Below are positions 30,911 through 41,154 of a stretch of DNA of 64,000 bases, one piece after another. The first letter of the stretch is position 1, and each line of letters opens with the position of its first letter. The notes beneath the pieces are model-generated. The model saw only the letters and a program-made list of their open reading frames with translations, was not told where the DNA came from and made no database searches. The stretch is taken from the NCBI GenBank assembly GCA_964019165.1, contig OZ025270.1, positions 11,140,450-11,204,449 on the forward strand. The letters run 5' to 3'. The stretch is from Mastigias papua (Eukaryota; Cnidaria; Scyphozoa; Rhizostomeae; Mastigiidae). The position numbers and the translations under genes are program-made.

Positions 30911-31532
30911 TGTGCCTCCCCCGTAGACGACTACCTTCTAGCATGCCACTGCCCCTGACCACAACTTGAGAGATTTTAATGAAGGATATTTATTAGGAAC
31001 TTTTGCTTTTAGCTCCTCCTAAGCTACTACCCACTGCGCCATTATATTTATGTATGAATGGGGCCAGATGCCGAAGTATGTTAGTTTACTCTTCGACAAT
31101 GGATCATACTGAATATTGAGATTTGATCAGGTACAACCGCTCACATTTGTACAATTAATCAATTGTTTTTTGGTACATTTTACCGAATCAAGCAGTAGCC
31201 ATGGACCAGAGTATTTTGTAAGACTACTGGGAAAATTTGCTGCAGGGGCCTATAATGAACTTCTGCATGAGTCTGAATGACCATCTTTCGAAAGAGCGAA
31301 CTATACTGCAGAATTTTTTATATTAAGGTTAGCTTTGAGGAGGGCTGTAAGGATAGTGGAATTCTCTCCACGGCATGATTTGAGGGAAGCTTGTTGGAGA
31401 GGGGAGCTAAATAGATTGTTGCGGTATGTTATAAATATTTTCTGATGTATACTGTATACCTAAACGTCAGTCAGACAATGTATGTTTGAAGAAGATGGGA
31501 TTTTGACTTATAATGTACTAGACTAAATCCAA
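30911..31532. other. No gene recognised
   Basis: Intergenic; nothing supported. Confidence 0.5.
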
Positions 31533-31534
31533 TA

Positions 31535-31895
31535 GTGTGTCGTCCAGAAAGTATGTACGCTTTGAGCGTCGGCGGGTGGGTACTCACGCACGTTGGGGCG
31601 TAGGTTGGTAAAGGTCAAAGCGTACTACGGTGGCGTGCGCTACTAAAAGGCCTACCCATCATGCAACCTGAGGGAAAATACGGACAGGATGGCACAGAAT
31701 GAAAATACAAGGAAGCAACTAACTCCGGAAAAGTGGGGACTTGTTGCATTTTGTGTTCATTTTGTGGAAAGCTGGTGCTAAAAATGGGCAACGTTTTTCA
31801 GGGAATATCAAGGAAAATTCATACGCCCATACAGGTCGGTCGGTTAGAAATGTTATGATTTTGGGCGTACGTACTGTATGGATGACCCCTGGGAG
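31535..31895 (+). mobile_element. Deletion derivative of a Tc1/mariner-like element
   Basis: The left end (tcgtccagaaagtatgtacgc) and the right end (gcgtacgtactgtatggatga) are imperfect inverted repeats. TA dinucleotides lie outside both (31533-31534 and 31896-31897). Near 31690 is ATGGCACAGAATGAAAATAC, which translates MAQNENTRKQLTPEKWGL, like a transposase N-terminus; it soon hits a stop. At 361 bp most of the transposase has been lost. It is a different family from the Tc1 relic at 10854-12299. Confidence 0.55.
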
Positions 31896-31897
31896 TA

Positions 31898-33114
31898 GAG
31901 TTTGGATAGGTAGGAAAGAAAGGGGTAGGATGATTTTTCCAAGATCAATATTACAGACGGCAGAGATGAAAGCAGCTGGGTGGTGTTTAGCACTTGCAGA
32001 AAATGAGGCAGAATTGGATATTCATTCAATGTGAAACTGCTGTTATTCCTGTCCATCGTTAAACTAAAAGTATTTGCTACATTCTTACAAGATTCAAATT
32101 TTTAAAATTCCCTTGATGGAACCAGAATTCTGAAATATTAATGGTATTGGGGCTGAAAATAAATACACCATGGTTGGAAAGTTCATTCAAAGTTAATTTG
32201 CGTGGGAGCCATATTTGAAACTGGAAATTGTTTGGTGAAAAAGGTACCAATCTAGTTCTATCTAATTTCAAGTTTGGAAGTACATTTTTTAAGGAACTTA
32301 GCTCAAGGCCTATTTCCTCATTTTTGGACGACTAAACAACATCATAAAACTAGAACTTTCGTTCCTTAGTTATATCCACAAATACAGTTTTTATAGACAT
32401 CGCAGGCGTCAAGTGTTAAGACGGAATTCAATTGCTATTGTACATTTCAAGGGAAAGCTTGTCTATGAAACAGATGCTATAGGGGTAACACGCAATTCGA
32501 GAAATTTTGGACGAGGAGTATATCGCCTAGAAAAATTTCTTGCATTCTGTGACAAAATCACAAAAAGTAATAGCATAGTCATAAATAGTCACAAGAAGTC
32601 ATAAATCGCAACAAGCTTGCAGAAGAATAATGAAAATCACATTAAAAGGAACAAACAAATCGCAAATCACAGAAATCTCGTACATTTTTCTAGGAATTAT
32701 ACACCTCTTGAATTTGGCTTCCTAGTTCTTGCGTGTTTACAATGATAAGACTATTAGACATTGAACAGTTCCTTGGGGATTTATCTTCAGTAATAAAGTT
32801 CTTTGAATTTTGTTGGCCTTTCCTTGTTAAACTCATATGGGCGATGTTTTGAGATCATAAATTGACTGTGCATGTTATTACCAGAAGGGTGAGGTTGTAG
32901 AAATAACTGTTAATGTTCATGCCTTGGAAGGAAAATTGCAAAATAAGCACTTCAAAGCATCCGATACCCTGATTGGCCAGCCCTTAATTCTACCGCATTG
33001 CTTCTTTTACGATATATTTCAATTAGAGATTATGGGATAGTTCGTCCTTTGCTTTATGTTTTTATATTCATATTCTTTTCAAAGGTGATCATATTTCAAA
33101 TTCATGTATTCACG
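31898..33114. other. No gene recognised; may hold EF-hand gene 3' UTR
   Basis: The part just below 33115 should include the 3' UTR of the minus-strand calcium sensor gene. No clear AATAAA was found on that strand. Confidence 0.45.
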
Positions 33115-33425
33115 TCACGTGTAATTCTGTAGCATTCTGATAAAGATCTTGTCCTTCTTTGCCCCAGCAAGAAACTCATCCATTGATAATTTTCCATCAT
33201 TGTTTGTGTCAAACATCGTGAAGACTTGGGTCACTCTCTCCTCAGAAGTGATTGTTTCATCTAGGGCCCCCATCATTTTTTGAATTGACTGAACAATGCT
33301 TATAATTTCTGACATTGTAATATACCCATTCCCATCTATGTCATAGATGCTAAACGCCCACTTCAGTTTTTCATCTGAGGTACCTCTTGTTGCTATGGAT
33401 AAAGAGCATATGAACTCACGGAAAT
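33115..33425 (-). CDS. NCS-like gene, terminal coding exon
   Basis: The minus-strand acceptor ttgtag lies at 33427-33426. The exon supplies two bases of the split Asp codon and then 103 codons including the stop: second half of EF2, EF3 and EF4. The frame fits exactly with the upstream exon. Confidence 0.92.
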
Positions 33426-34499
33426 CTACAAAAGATTGAAAGAAGCTTATGGTAGATGAAAAATATTCGATAACAAATATTCGAACATATGATAAATGAT
33501 CACAAAACCCTGCAAATTCAATCTCATAGCGTAGGCATTTCTGAGTGATTTAGCCTAGAAGTTAGAATTAGAACGAAGAAAGGATATGGTATGAAGTACT
33601 CCTTCGTTTTACTTGACTTAGGGTTAAGATCTGTTGTAATAGCACTGATGAACAACTCGAATAGCAACATCGCTACCTTTTCTCTTCACTCTAATTCTAA
33701 AATTTTTAGTCGAGTTAAGTTTTCCACCATTAACAGTAGTTTAAAATTGTTCCTTTACCATGTCACGTGTGAGAGTGGACAGGGGCATTAGATAAAAGAC
33801 CTGGTGTAATGATTGTATGATAGAGGATAGTTGTATAGACGGCCATAAAGCAGATGGCCATGGGCAGGGGCCCTGAAGCTGAGGGTTGTAACAGAATGGA
33901 TCATGGGATAGAATATCTTGAACTGATCGTGTCATAGATGACCGTAGTATAGGTGATCTTGAAATAAGTTGTCCCGAAACAGACGATCATGATGCCGAAG
34001 ACTGTGTGTAAAAGAGAGAAGGCCGTGGGGTAGAAGATCGAGAGCTGGTGCCATATGGGAACGTGGTATAGGCGATCATGAAACAAAGGACTTTGGTATA
34101 GGATCATGAAACAGAGGATCGTAATATCATGAAACAGAGATCGAGGGATAGAAAGTCGTGAAACGGAGAGTAGTGGGGCAGATAATCAAATGATTATAAA
34201 TCATGATCACCATCGTGTAGATATTCGTGAAATAGGGGATTATGAAACAGAGCCCTACCAATTGTGTTGTCATTATTAATATCAAATGTACGGAAGACAT
34301 GCTCTGCAAATTTGCCAGCGTCGACTGTTTCGTAGAAATTTCTATACAGCTCGATGAATTGGTCCTTTGTCAGTCGGCCAGTTGGACAATCCCTGCTGAA
34401 TGCAATGTACCACTTTTTTAACTCATCAACATCAAAATATGTGCGTCTCGCCAGGTCTTGCAGCTCAGTTGGAGGTATCTTGCTATGCGCCTTCCCCAT
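33115..34499 (-). CDS. Neuronal calcium sensor / visinin-like EF-hand protein
   Basis: Two coding exons (34499-34259, then 33425-33115) give a 183-aa protein of the recoverin/NCS family, membrane-linked calcium sensors that act on kinases, channels or receptors. The start MGKAHSK fits an N-myristoylation signal; homologues start MGKxxSKL. The first EF-hand is the non-binding CPTG form of this family. EF2 is DINNDNTIDFRE, EF3 DIDGNGYITMSE, EF4 DTNNDGKLSMDE, all with good ligands. KFAEHVFRTFD and KLKWAFSIYD are family hallmarks. It is slightly short of the usual 190 aa because the tail after IRMLQNYT is brief. The splice (ATT G|gtaggg ... gtag|AT TTC) rebuilds the Asp of TIDFREF. The exact paralogue (hippocalcin, VSNL or NCS-1) was not resolved. 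Confidence 0.92.
33780..34255. repeat. Degenerate ~22-bp tandem repeat in NCS intron
   Basis: Variants of gatcatgaaacagaggat(c/a)gt recur throughout the intron between the two exons, e.g. gatcatgaaacaaagga, gatcatgaaacagagga, agtcgtgaaacggaga and ggattatgaaacagag. Units are diverged and run up to the donor of the first coding exon. Confidence 0.7.
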
Positions 34500-34506
34500 C
34501 AGCCTG
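34259..34506 (-). CDS. NCS-like gene, exon with start codon
   Basis: The acceptor tttgcag (34508-34507) precedes seven untranslated bases and the ATG at 34499-34497, so at least one upstream 5' UTR exon is implied. It codes MGK...NNDNTI, with CPTG and the first half of EF2; the donor gtaggg follows 34259. An upstream in-frame ATG lies beyond the acceptor and is not preferred. Confidence 0.88.
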
Positions 34507-34805
34507 CTGCAAAGCAAGTGATCACAAAATTCCATTAGATTTTTGCAATTATGTATTTTACATATACCATACTCGCAAGAAGGTAGGAGATGACTATCTT
34601 AGCATTGCTTCAATTTCAGGCGCTTTATCGAGTGATTCCTTCCTCTGTAAATATTTCTAGTATTGTAATTATTCTTCCCTTTAGTACATCATACTACATT
34701 AGTATTTATGGATATGACGTAATTGTATAGTAGGTTCCGATTTGCTATCAGTGGTTCTCATTCCATGACAATATCAGGAAATATTCCTGGAAATTAATGG
34801 CCTTG

Positions 34806-35357
34806 TATCCCCCGTAACACGAGACAAAATTCTAAAAAGAAAATACATGGTCTATTTTTTATAAATATGGCTACTGCGCAGTAAAAACATAGTCAATGCG
34901 CAATACAAATAAAGCCCCTGCCCAGTCAGAATAGTAGGATGACTGTGCAGTAAAAATAAAGCAGACGTACTTCTTCGCTTGTGGCCTAACAAGAGCCATT
35001 TTGCACATCCCTTTGTTTTCAGCTGTGATTTTATTTCTACTGTACATTCACGTTTTTTCACCGCGAAGTCATTTTGTGTTTACTGAGCAGTGACTTTTAT
35101 TTTTACTGCGCAGTCACCATAGTATTTTGTCCGCACAGTTACTTTGTTTTTACCGCGCAGTCATCATATTATTTCTTCTACGCAGTCACCCTATTATTCC
35201 GCCTGCTCAATGACCTTATTTTTACTGCGCAGTCACCATATTATTTTGTGTGCGCAGTCACTCTAGCTTTAGTGCGCAGTAACTTTAGTTTTACTGCGCA
35301 GTCATCATATTATACAGTTTTCTTTTTAGACTTTTTGTCCCGTGTGGCGGGGGATAA
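34806..35357. mobile_element. MITE filled with palindromic ACTGCGCAGT repeats
   Basis: Inverted termini of about 40 bp (tatcccccgtaacacgagac and its counterpart gtcccgtgtggcgggggata) are flanked by CCTTG on both sides (34801-34805 and 35358-35362), a 5-bp duplication. The interior holds about a dozen copies or variants of the self-complementary decamer ACTGCGCAGT, many followed by caccatattatttt, at spacings of roughly 20-60 bp. There is no transposase. Confidence 0.8.
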
Positions 35358-35362
35358 CCTTG

Positions 35363-35889
35363 CCTCTGAAGTTTAGGATATTGTATTATGGTTACCTCCT
35401 GGATAATTTGTAGGTTGGCTATTGTCTTTGTTTGAAATAAGTAATGTACGAAGTACCTTATGTTTAGGGGATGTGACAATATATGTAGACGATGGAAGTA
35501 TTTCCTATTCATCTGATTATTTCGAACGTGTTGAATCTATTGCCACGTGAAAGTGCGAGAAAATGAGTGACCCAATCCTCAGCTTTGTACATCAAGTGCT
35601 CAACATCAAAGCCTTTTGGGTTATGCTTTCAGCCCGTTGCTCAAAGGTAAGTCATTTGCTAACACTGTCCTCTCTTTGTCACTTGCATAGGGGAACCATC
35701 GCAGCTCCATTGCAATATGCACTGGACGTTTAGAACTTAGCTTCTTGTCATAAATTATCTTCTTCAAAATAAATAACTGAAAGCAAGCAATCTATTCAGG
35801 TGTGATATGTTCATTCGGGGTTAATAATGAGTCAGGAATTAGGAGGTGTACTGAAAAGTTAACAACACTGTTGATTTATATAGAAATAT
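35363..35889. other. No gene recognised
   Basis: Contains agtgcgagaaaatgagtgaccca near 35552, a string shared with 60595-60620 beside the tRNA-like sequence. Otherwise unassigned. Confidence 0.45.
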
Positions 35890-35892
35890 TTA

Positions 35893-36118
35893 GATAAAGA
35901 AATTGAAGTATTTTGGACACTTTAGTAAGGTACAGCAGATAACACCGTACACTGCTGCAAGGAAAAGTGAATGGCAGAAGAAGACCTAGGGCAACCTGGT
36001 TTACCAACATAAGTCAGGTTTGAAATATGCGGGGGCAATAAGCTGAACGTACCATCGTGATGAGTGGAGAAACATTGAATCCAACCCTTGGCACGAGGAT
36101 GGGGCAAATTGATTGATT
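35893..36118 (+). pseudogene. LINE C-terminal fragment with ttgattga tail
   Basis: The frame reads LKYFGHFSKV, then a YTAARKSEWQKK-like stretch, and after decay RDEWRNIESNPWHEDG. These are hallmarks of the end of RTE/R1-type LINE proteins (YFGH...; RDxWR...NP). Two stops interrupt it. It ends in ttgattgattgatg, a likely microsatellite tail. Confidence 0.65.
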
Positions 36119-36448
36119 GATGTCATTCGACATGAGTTGTGGTGACTACCACGAAATCATAGTTATTCGTTGTTTCAAGGCTTGAAGTATCTGCAATAGT
36201 ATTGAATTCATTCCAAGCAATCTTCCCTGAACGTATGTCGAATTGTTTATGAGCTGTTCTCAAAACAGCCACTTGAAATAAAGGCCTATGGAAACATGTT
36301 TGTATGTCCCACTGCAGGTAGCTTATAATGGGGAAACGTCCTTAATTTACAATCAGTAACCCATAATTGTCACTTCCTCCGGTTTAATATGTGTAAATTA
36401 AATGCTATTTTTTATGTTACTGGACTCTAAGGTAATATGATACAAATG

Positions 36449-36786
36449 AATACACGTTTTTTTTATAAAAAAAAGGTTATAAGAAAATGAGGCTCAAATG
36501 GCCAAAATCTTAAGAAAATCCTAAGAAAACCACAAGGCTCAAGTTCAAGAAAATGCTAAGAAAATTACAGTTCATCTTCTTTACATGCCAGAAATTGATA
36601 TTGGCTCATTTTTGCAAACTCTCGTACAAGGATCGAGACTTATGGTGGCCCAACAAATACAGAGTAGCCTGTTTCAGCCAGTTTTTTCCTGCAGAAGTTA
36701 AGAAAATCTTCTCAGCCTCAAATTCGTGAAAAGTTAAGAAAATTGAGCCTCAGGAAAAGTGTTTTTCGTATAAAAAAACGTGTATT
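36449..36786. mobile_element. MITE family B, member 1
   Basis: Inverted ends aatacacgttttttttata and tataaaaaaacgtgtatt enclose repeated cttaagaaaat / gaggctcaa strings. Internal blocks (ggctcaa, ggccaaaatc, cttaagaa) are shared with members at 37171-37330 and 63139-63297. Confidence 0.65.
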
Positions 36787-37170
36787 TCACTGCATAGGTT
36801 TTTGATACGTCAACTGCCATGACGTTCTTTTTCATATCGTTATGATGCTTGATAAGCAACATATATAGCCTGAAAGCTTGATATTTAGTTTCTGGTACGT
36901 TTGTCTCAGTTTCATTTTGTCAGACAGGCAAATTGAAGTAATGCTATATACGACATTATGGTGGTAAGTTAATTTCGGTTGACAGGTAGAGCAGCTATGG
37001 AATAAACACAATATGAAGTGCACAAAGACAATATATTTCTGTTTCGTGCTTACTCACTAACTTAATTGCTTACGTATCTTCTCAGCATCTTCGTATGCGA
37101 TATGCGTATGCGATTACGTATGCGACTCTCAGCACCACTTGCCCATTCACAGTCTTATTTTTTTGTATCT

Positions 37171-37330
37171 ACTCATCTTTTTATAAGACTGCCTAATTTT
37201 TCACTGTGCCTTAATATTCTTAAATTGTTTTGATTTTGAGCCTAAGGATATTCTTAATTTATTCTTGAATTTCAGCGATTTTGACCATTAACTCTCGTAT
37301 AGACTATATTCTTCTAATAAAAAGTGTGTA
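37171..37330. mobile_element. MITE family B, member 2
   Basis: Left end atctttttataagactgcct; right end ctaataaaaagtgtgta. The interior ttttgagcctaaggatattc and tctcgtatagactatattct match 63139-63297 closely. Confidence 0.65.
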
Positions 37331-37394
37331 ACTGACACTCCCTGAAGAGTTGTTCACTAGAATCATATGTATTATTTCTTGAAAAACTCAAATC

Positions 37395-37516
37395 AACAAA
37401 AACCTAAACCTTGATGAAGCTTGAGCCTTGCATTAAGTACTCTTAAATCATTCTCAACTTTCAGAGAATTTGAGATTTTATACTCTTATAGACTATATTC
37501 TTATAAAAAAGTGTGT
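37395..37516. mobile_element. MITE family B, partial member 3
   Basis: Only the right half is clear: tactcttatagactatattc then ttataaaaaagtgtgta, as in members 2 and 4. Confidence 0.5.
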
Positions 37517-38012
37517 ATGTAAAGCACTGAATACATTTCTCTTGCTCTGTCATGTCTTGATTCCTAACTGTTTCTTCTTTCCTAACTGTTTCTTCTTTCC
37601 TACAGACACTATTGCCGTTGATCTCTTTTTTATTGCGTATTCACTGCTATTTTCTATTTCTAGTAGATGAACAGCGTATTCTGTGCACGAATTGCTGGTT
37701 CCATTGACTGTTGCTGCTGTCAAGCTAAATTTTTCATTCATTTTGCTATCTGATTAAATATAAACCCTGTCACAACCAGCAGTCTTCGTCCATAAGATAA
37801 GCTGTTTTTTCTTCTGATGATCTTATAATTATCTATTAAACCGTACTCTTACAAGCTCTTCAGGGAATTTTGCTCACATAATATCCTGTCATAGTAACTT
37901 CCTTTAAGCTCTTCAGCGCTAGAAAGCACGTGGAAACAAGAATTCAGACCGAGCTCACCAGGTGAGATTTTTTGGTAGGCAGCGTGATACTCCTGCTTTG
38001 TATAGCTATTAG
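37517..38012. other. No gene recognised
   Basis: A doubled tttcttctttcctaactg string occurs near 37565-37600. Possible exon-like open stretches here do not match the phase of the exon at 38013. Confidence 0.4.
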
Positions 38013-38223
38013 GATACCATTGCCGATGGAAAGAATTAGTGACGCTCTTAAAAAAGGGTGCATTTGGAAGACGTATGTCAAAAAAGATTCTGCTACTTAT
38101 TGGAAATTATCTGATGTGCGACAAACTGATGGGGTTTTACTGTCATTAATGATTTCTAAAATTTTCAGCAAAGCAACATCAAAAAACGATGTGGTTTTTG
38201 CAATTATGCTTACATTTTCAAAG
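38013..38223 (+). CDS. Candidate internal exon of unknown gene
   Basis: An open stretch between acceptor gctattag and donor AAG|gtacga. It would encode about 70 residues with ISDALKKGCIWKTYVKKDSA, then YWKLSDVRQTDGVLLSLMIS and KNDVVFAIMLTFSK. It reads like folded protein, with no low complexity. It ends in phase 0 and joins the exon at 39465 in frame. I do not recognise the family. The upstream exon, needing phase 2, was not found. Confidence 0.4.
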
Positions 38224-39464
38224 GTACGAATATGATAATTTAGGTTAATTAAACTAAACATCGTAATCAGTAATTTACAGTCTGACCGGGAATAATAACA
38301 GTTATCTATGGTTTAATGGCTGTTTCAAAGTCAAATTAGTTTGTGGTGTCCACACTGGCTATCAACTTTTAATGTCGCGTTTGAACTGTAGAGAAAGCTG
38401 CCTAAGGTAGAGAAATATTTGTATAGACTGTCTTAGGTTATTGTGACTGCTCGTTCTGACTTAAATCAACAACCATGAACACAGAGTTACATCACTTATA
38501 TCCCATAAGGCCTTTGGATACCAGAATCCAAGTTACCGAATCCTGTTTGTCAGCTTCCAGCTGAAATCGTTTAGCTAAGCAGATTTTGTTTTATTGTGGC
38601 CGACCGCCAAAGGCGATTTCTAAAATCCGAGAAATTGCAATGCGATATTCGAAGAGCGGAGCGTGTAGAATATGGGCACAAAATCTATTATATCTGAAGA
38701 GATAATACCTGGAAAATTGTGTCAAAGTGGTTGAGATCAATCTGTTGTCAAACGGATGACATACCTGGTTGGCCATTACTATCGTTTTCAGCACAGTAGC
38801 TGTTTCATAAGAGAATTAATTTAAAAGCTCAGAAAAAGTTTTTGAAGAATCAAAAAAATGCAATGATGTTTTTGGTTTGATTGGGTTACACGAATTGCAA
38901 TGATCGCCATCTCTGAACTTGTAGTGGTGTTTAGTAGTGTTTTCAAATAATCATTTCGTTTACACTTTGCAACCAAGCAGCATAGTTTTTTCGGCTTGAC
39001 TGTGACTTTATCAAATGTTTGCACTGCAATTATGGCCTCTTACTAAAACTATCTCTAACTTGGTTTTATATCGGAAACTAAAAATTGCGTAATAGGTGGA
39101 ATCGTAAGCGATGCGATTTTCATTACAAAATTTTATGACAACGATGATAAATTCATCGCTAGAAGCTTCCATAAAGAACTTTCGCAATTGCAATGCAAAA
39201 ATCAAAGCATATCCTGTAAATTATAAATCTGCCCAGCTTCATGTTTTGATGTTTGCGTATGCAAGTTAATGCACACATGAGATGTACACCCCCTTTCCAC
39301 GAAGAAACCGCTTTATACACTTTGCAATTCTTTTCTGATTTCTGCAAATCGACAAAGCCAGCATTCTCGTGGCGTTCATTATAAGAACTGTATACTTTAT
39401 TGTATCTATATTATCTATGTAAATATATCCTTTGCACTAAGTAGTTTCTCAATTTGTCTCTTAG
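38224..39464. other. Possible intron; nothing recognised
   Basis: AT-rich, with several gcgatttc / ttgcaattgcg strings in both orientations that may be decayed repeats. Confidence 0.35.
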
Positions 39465-39533
39465 GACACTGATAACTCTTTCGATATTTTCTCTATCACA
39501 ATATTACGAATTCCAGGCTGCCCTTGCGGCTGA
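39465..39533 (+). CDS. Candidate terminal exon of unknown gene
   Basis: Acceptor gtctcttag; 22 codons (DTDNSFDIFSITILRIPGCP, then CG) and TGA. Its phase fits the exon ending at 38223. Family unknown; short, so support is weak. Confidence 0.35.
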   Translation, partial: DTDNSFDIFSITILRIPGCPCG

Positions 39534-39913
39534 TTACAGCTAGTCATCCCACGGTTGAAAAGTTAGTTACAGACATTAATTGCCTATTATAAACTTTCTT
39601 TTTTGCGTCATCTCTTACAACATAAAGCAATATACCTAAAAATTGACGATTTCCTTTCTCTTGCTGCCATATTCACTAGTCACGGTATTGAACTCTCCAG
39701 TCTGCCTTCTTGCTTCTGTCTTCTTTTGTGGCCGTCAGCTCTTCAATGCTCACGTTATGTAAAATAAAATTTCTGGCTTTCAATAAGCAGATGATCGCTT
39801 TGCGAAGAGCCTGGTTTTCTGTTTTGATTTTTATGGGGACTTCGTCGTGTATAGATAGCAGGAGTCGGTGATGCAGGTGCTCTAGAGACCGTTATATTTG
39901 CACATGATTATGT

Positions 39914-40245
39914 GAATATACTAGAAGTCTGACCGCAACCCGCTGCAACGCAAAACGCAAACGTAGTGGTAGAAGTCTGACCGCAACCCGCTGAAACGCA
40001 AAATGCAAATGTAGTGCTAGATGTCTGGCCGTGACCCGCTGAAGCACTAAACGCAAAAGTAGTGCTAGAGGTCTCAATGCAACCCTCTGCAACGCAAAAT
40101 GCAAATGTAGTGCTAGAGATCTGACTGCAACACTCTGCAACGCAAAACGGAAACGTAGTGCTAGAGGTCTCATTGCAACCCTCTGCAACGCAAAACGCAA
40201 ACGTAGTGCTAGAGGTCTCACTGCAACCCTCTGCAATGCAGAACG
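39914..40245. repeat. 48-bp minisatellite (about 7 units)
   Basis: Units of 48 bp begin tagaggtct(c/g)a and contain gcaacc(c/t)(g/t)ctgcaacgcaaa and gtagtgct. As 48 is a multiple of 3 and no unit adds a stop, the minus strand stays open (114 codons, 16-residue repeat). It is judged non-coding. Confidence 0.9.
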
Positions 40246-40350
40246 CGATAATAGGTACTGGGTTGCAGGTCGCTTGCTTATATGCCTTAATTGGAAGTAA
40301 ACAAGTAGCAGTTGATAGTTTGATGAAAGAACTCAGAAAAGTTCGTTTAA

Positions 40351-40503
40351 ACCCTGGTCAAGCGACCCAATATTTCACCTAACATTCACTGAACATTCAC
40401 TGAAATGTTGGATTGCTTGACCACCCCTTACACTGAACATCATCAAACATAACATCAAATGCTGGATTGTGTTGGGTGAAATGTTGAATCATCTGCCCAG
40501 GGC
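40351..40503. mobile_element. Small MITE with ACCCTGGTCA ends
   Basis: ACCCTGGTCA...caatatttcacc on the left faces gggtgaaatgttgaatcatc...TGCCCAGGGC on the right as imperfect inverted repeats. The interior has further inverted pieces (aacattcactgaaatgtt). Flanks TTTA/TTTAA suggest a short target duplication. Confidence 0.55.
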
Positions 40504-41154
40504 TTTATGTCGAAGTCAATTAGTTGTCTTGATTTCACTAATTCGAAAGAGATTCTACTATGTATTATGTCTATATAACAAAGACTGTGTTTACAAAAGC
40601 ATAGGCAAATTCATAAAGCAAAAGTTGATTTGACTTAAGTATAAGTCACGATCTGTTCAGGTTTCGTTTCGGAAGCAGCTTGTACATTGAATAGTATTTA
40701 GACAGCAGGGCTGTTCACCTCCAAAATCGTTTTTGTAATTTTTTTCAAATCCAAGCAACAGAAGTCAATCTAGTTAGATTAGACAAGAAAGGTCATTCAA
40801 TTTCTTGAGATACAGAAGCAAAATTGGGCGTATAAATTGGTGAAGCTTCTGTTTTATTGCTGGGACTGCATGGAGAGACTCTGCAATTTGGTTTTATCTT
40901 TAGTTTCGAACCCAACACCATACCCGAAGATTGTTATTTATGAAGAATTTATGGCTATTCATTGTTAGCTTGAACAATTAACCCGAGACCGTTGCAAGAA
41001 TGCTTCTCGATATTCTTGCAGTTCTCTACAGCGCCATTTTTTAATTGTCGTAAACGGATGAAACCGGTACCAAATACAAGATGATTTATATTTTATATGT
41101 AGTTTTTCTTCTGTTGGATTAACAAAACTGGAAAAGAGTTTCCAAAAAATTTCA
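40504..41154. other. No gene recognised
   Basis: No supported feature. Confidence 0.5.

Noticed and set aside
39892..40236. 114-codon minus-strand frame with 16-residue repeats
   Set aside because: A 48-bp minisatellite keeps the frame open; no unique protein sequence or splice context.
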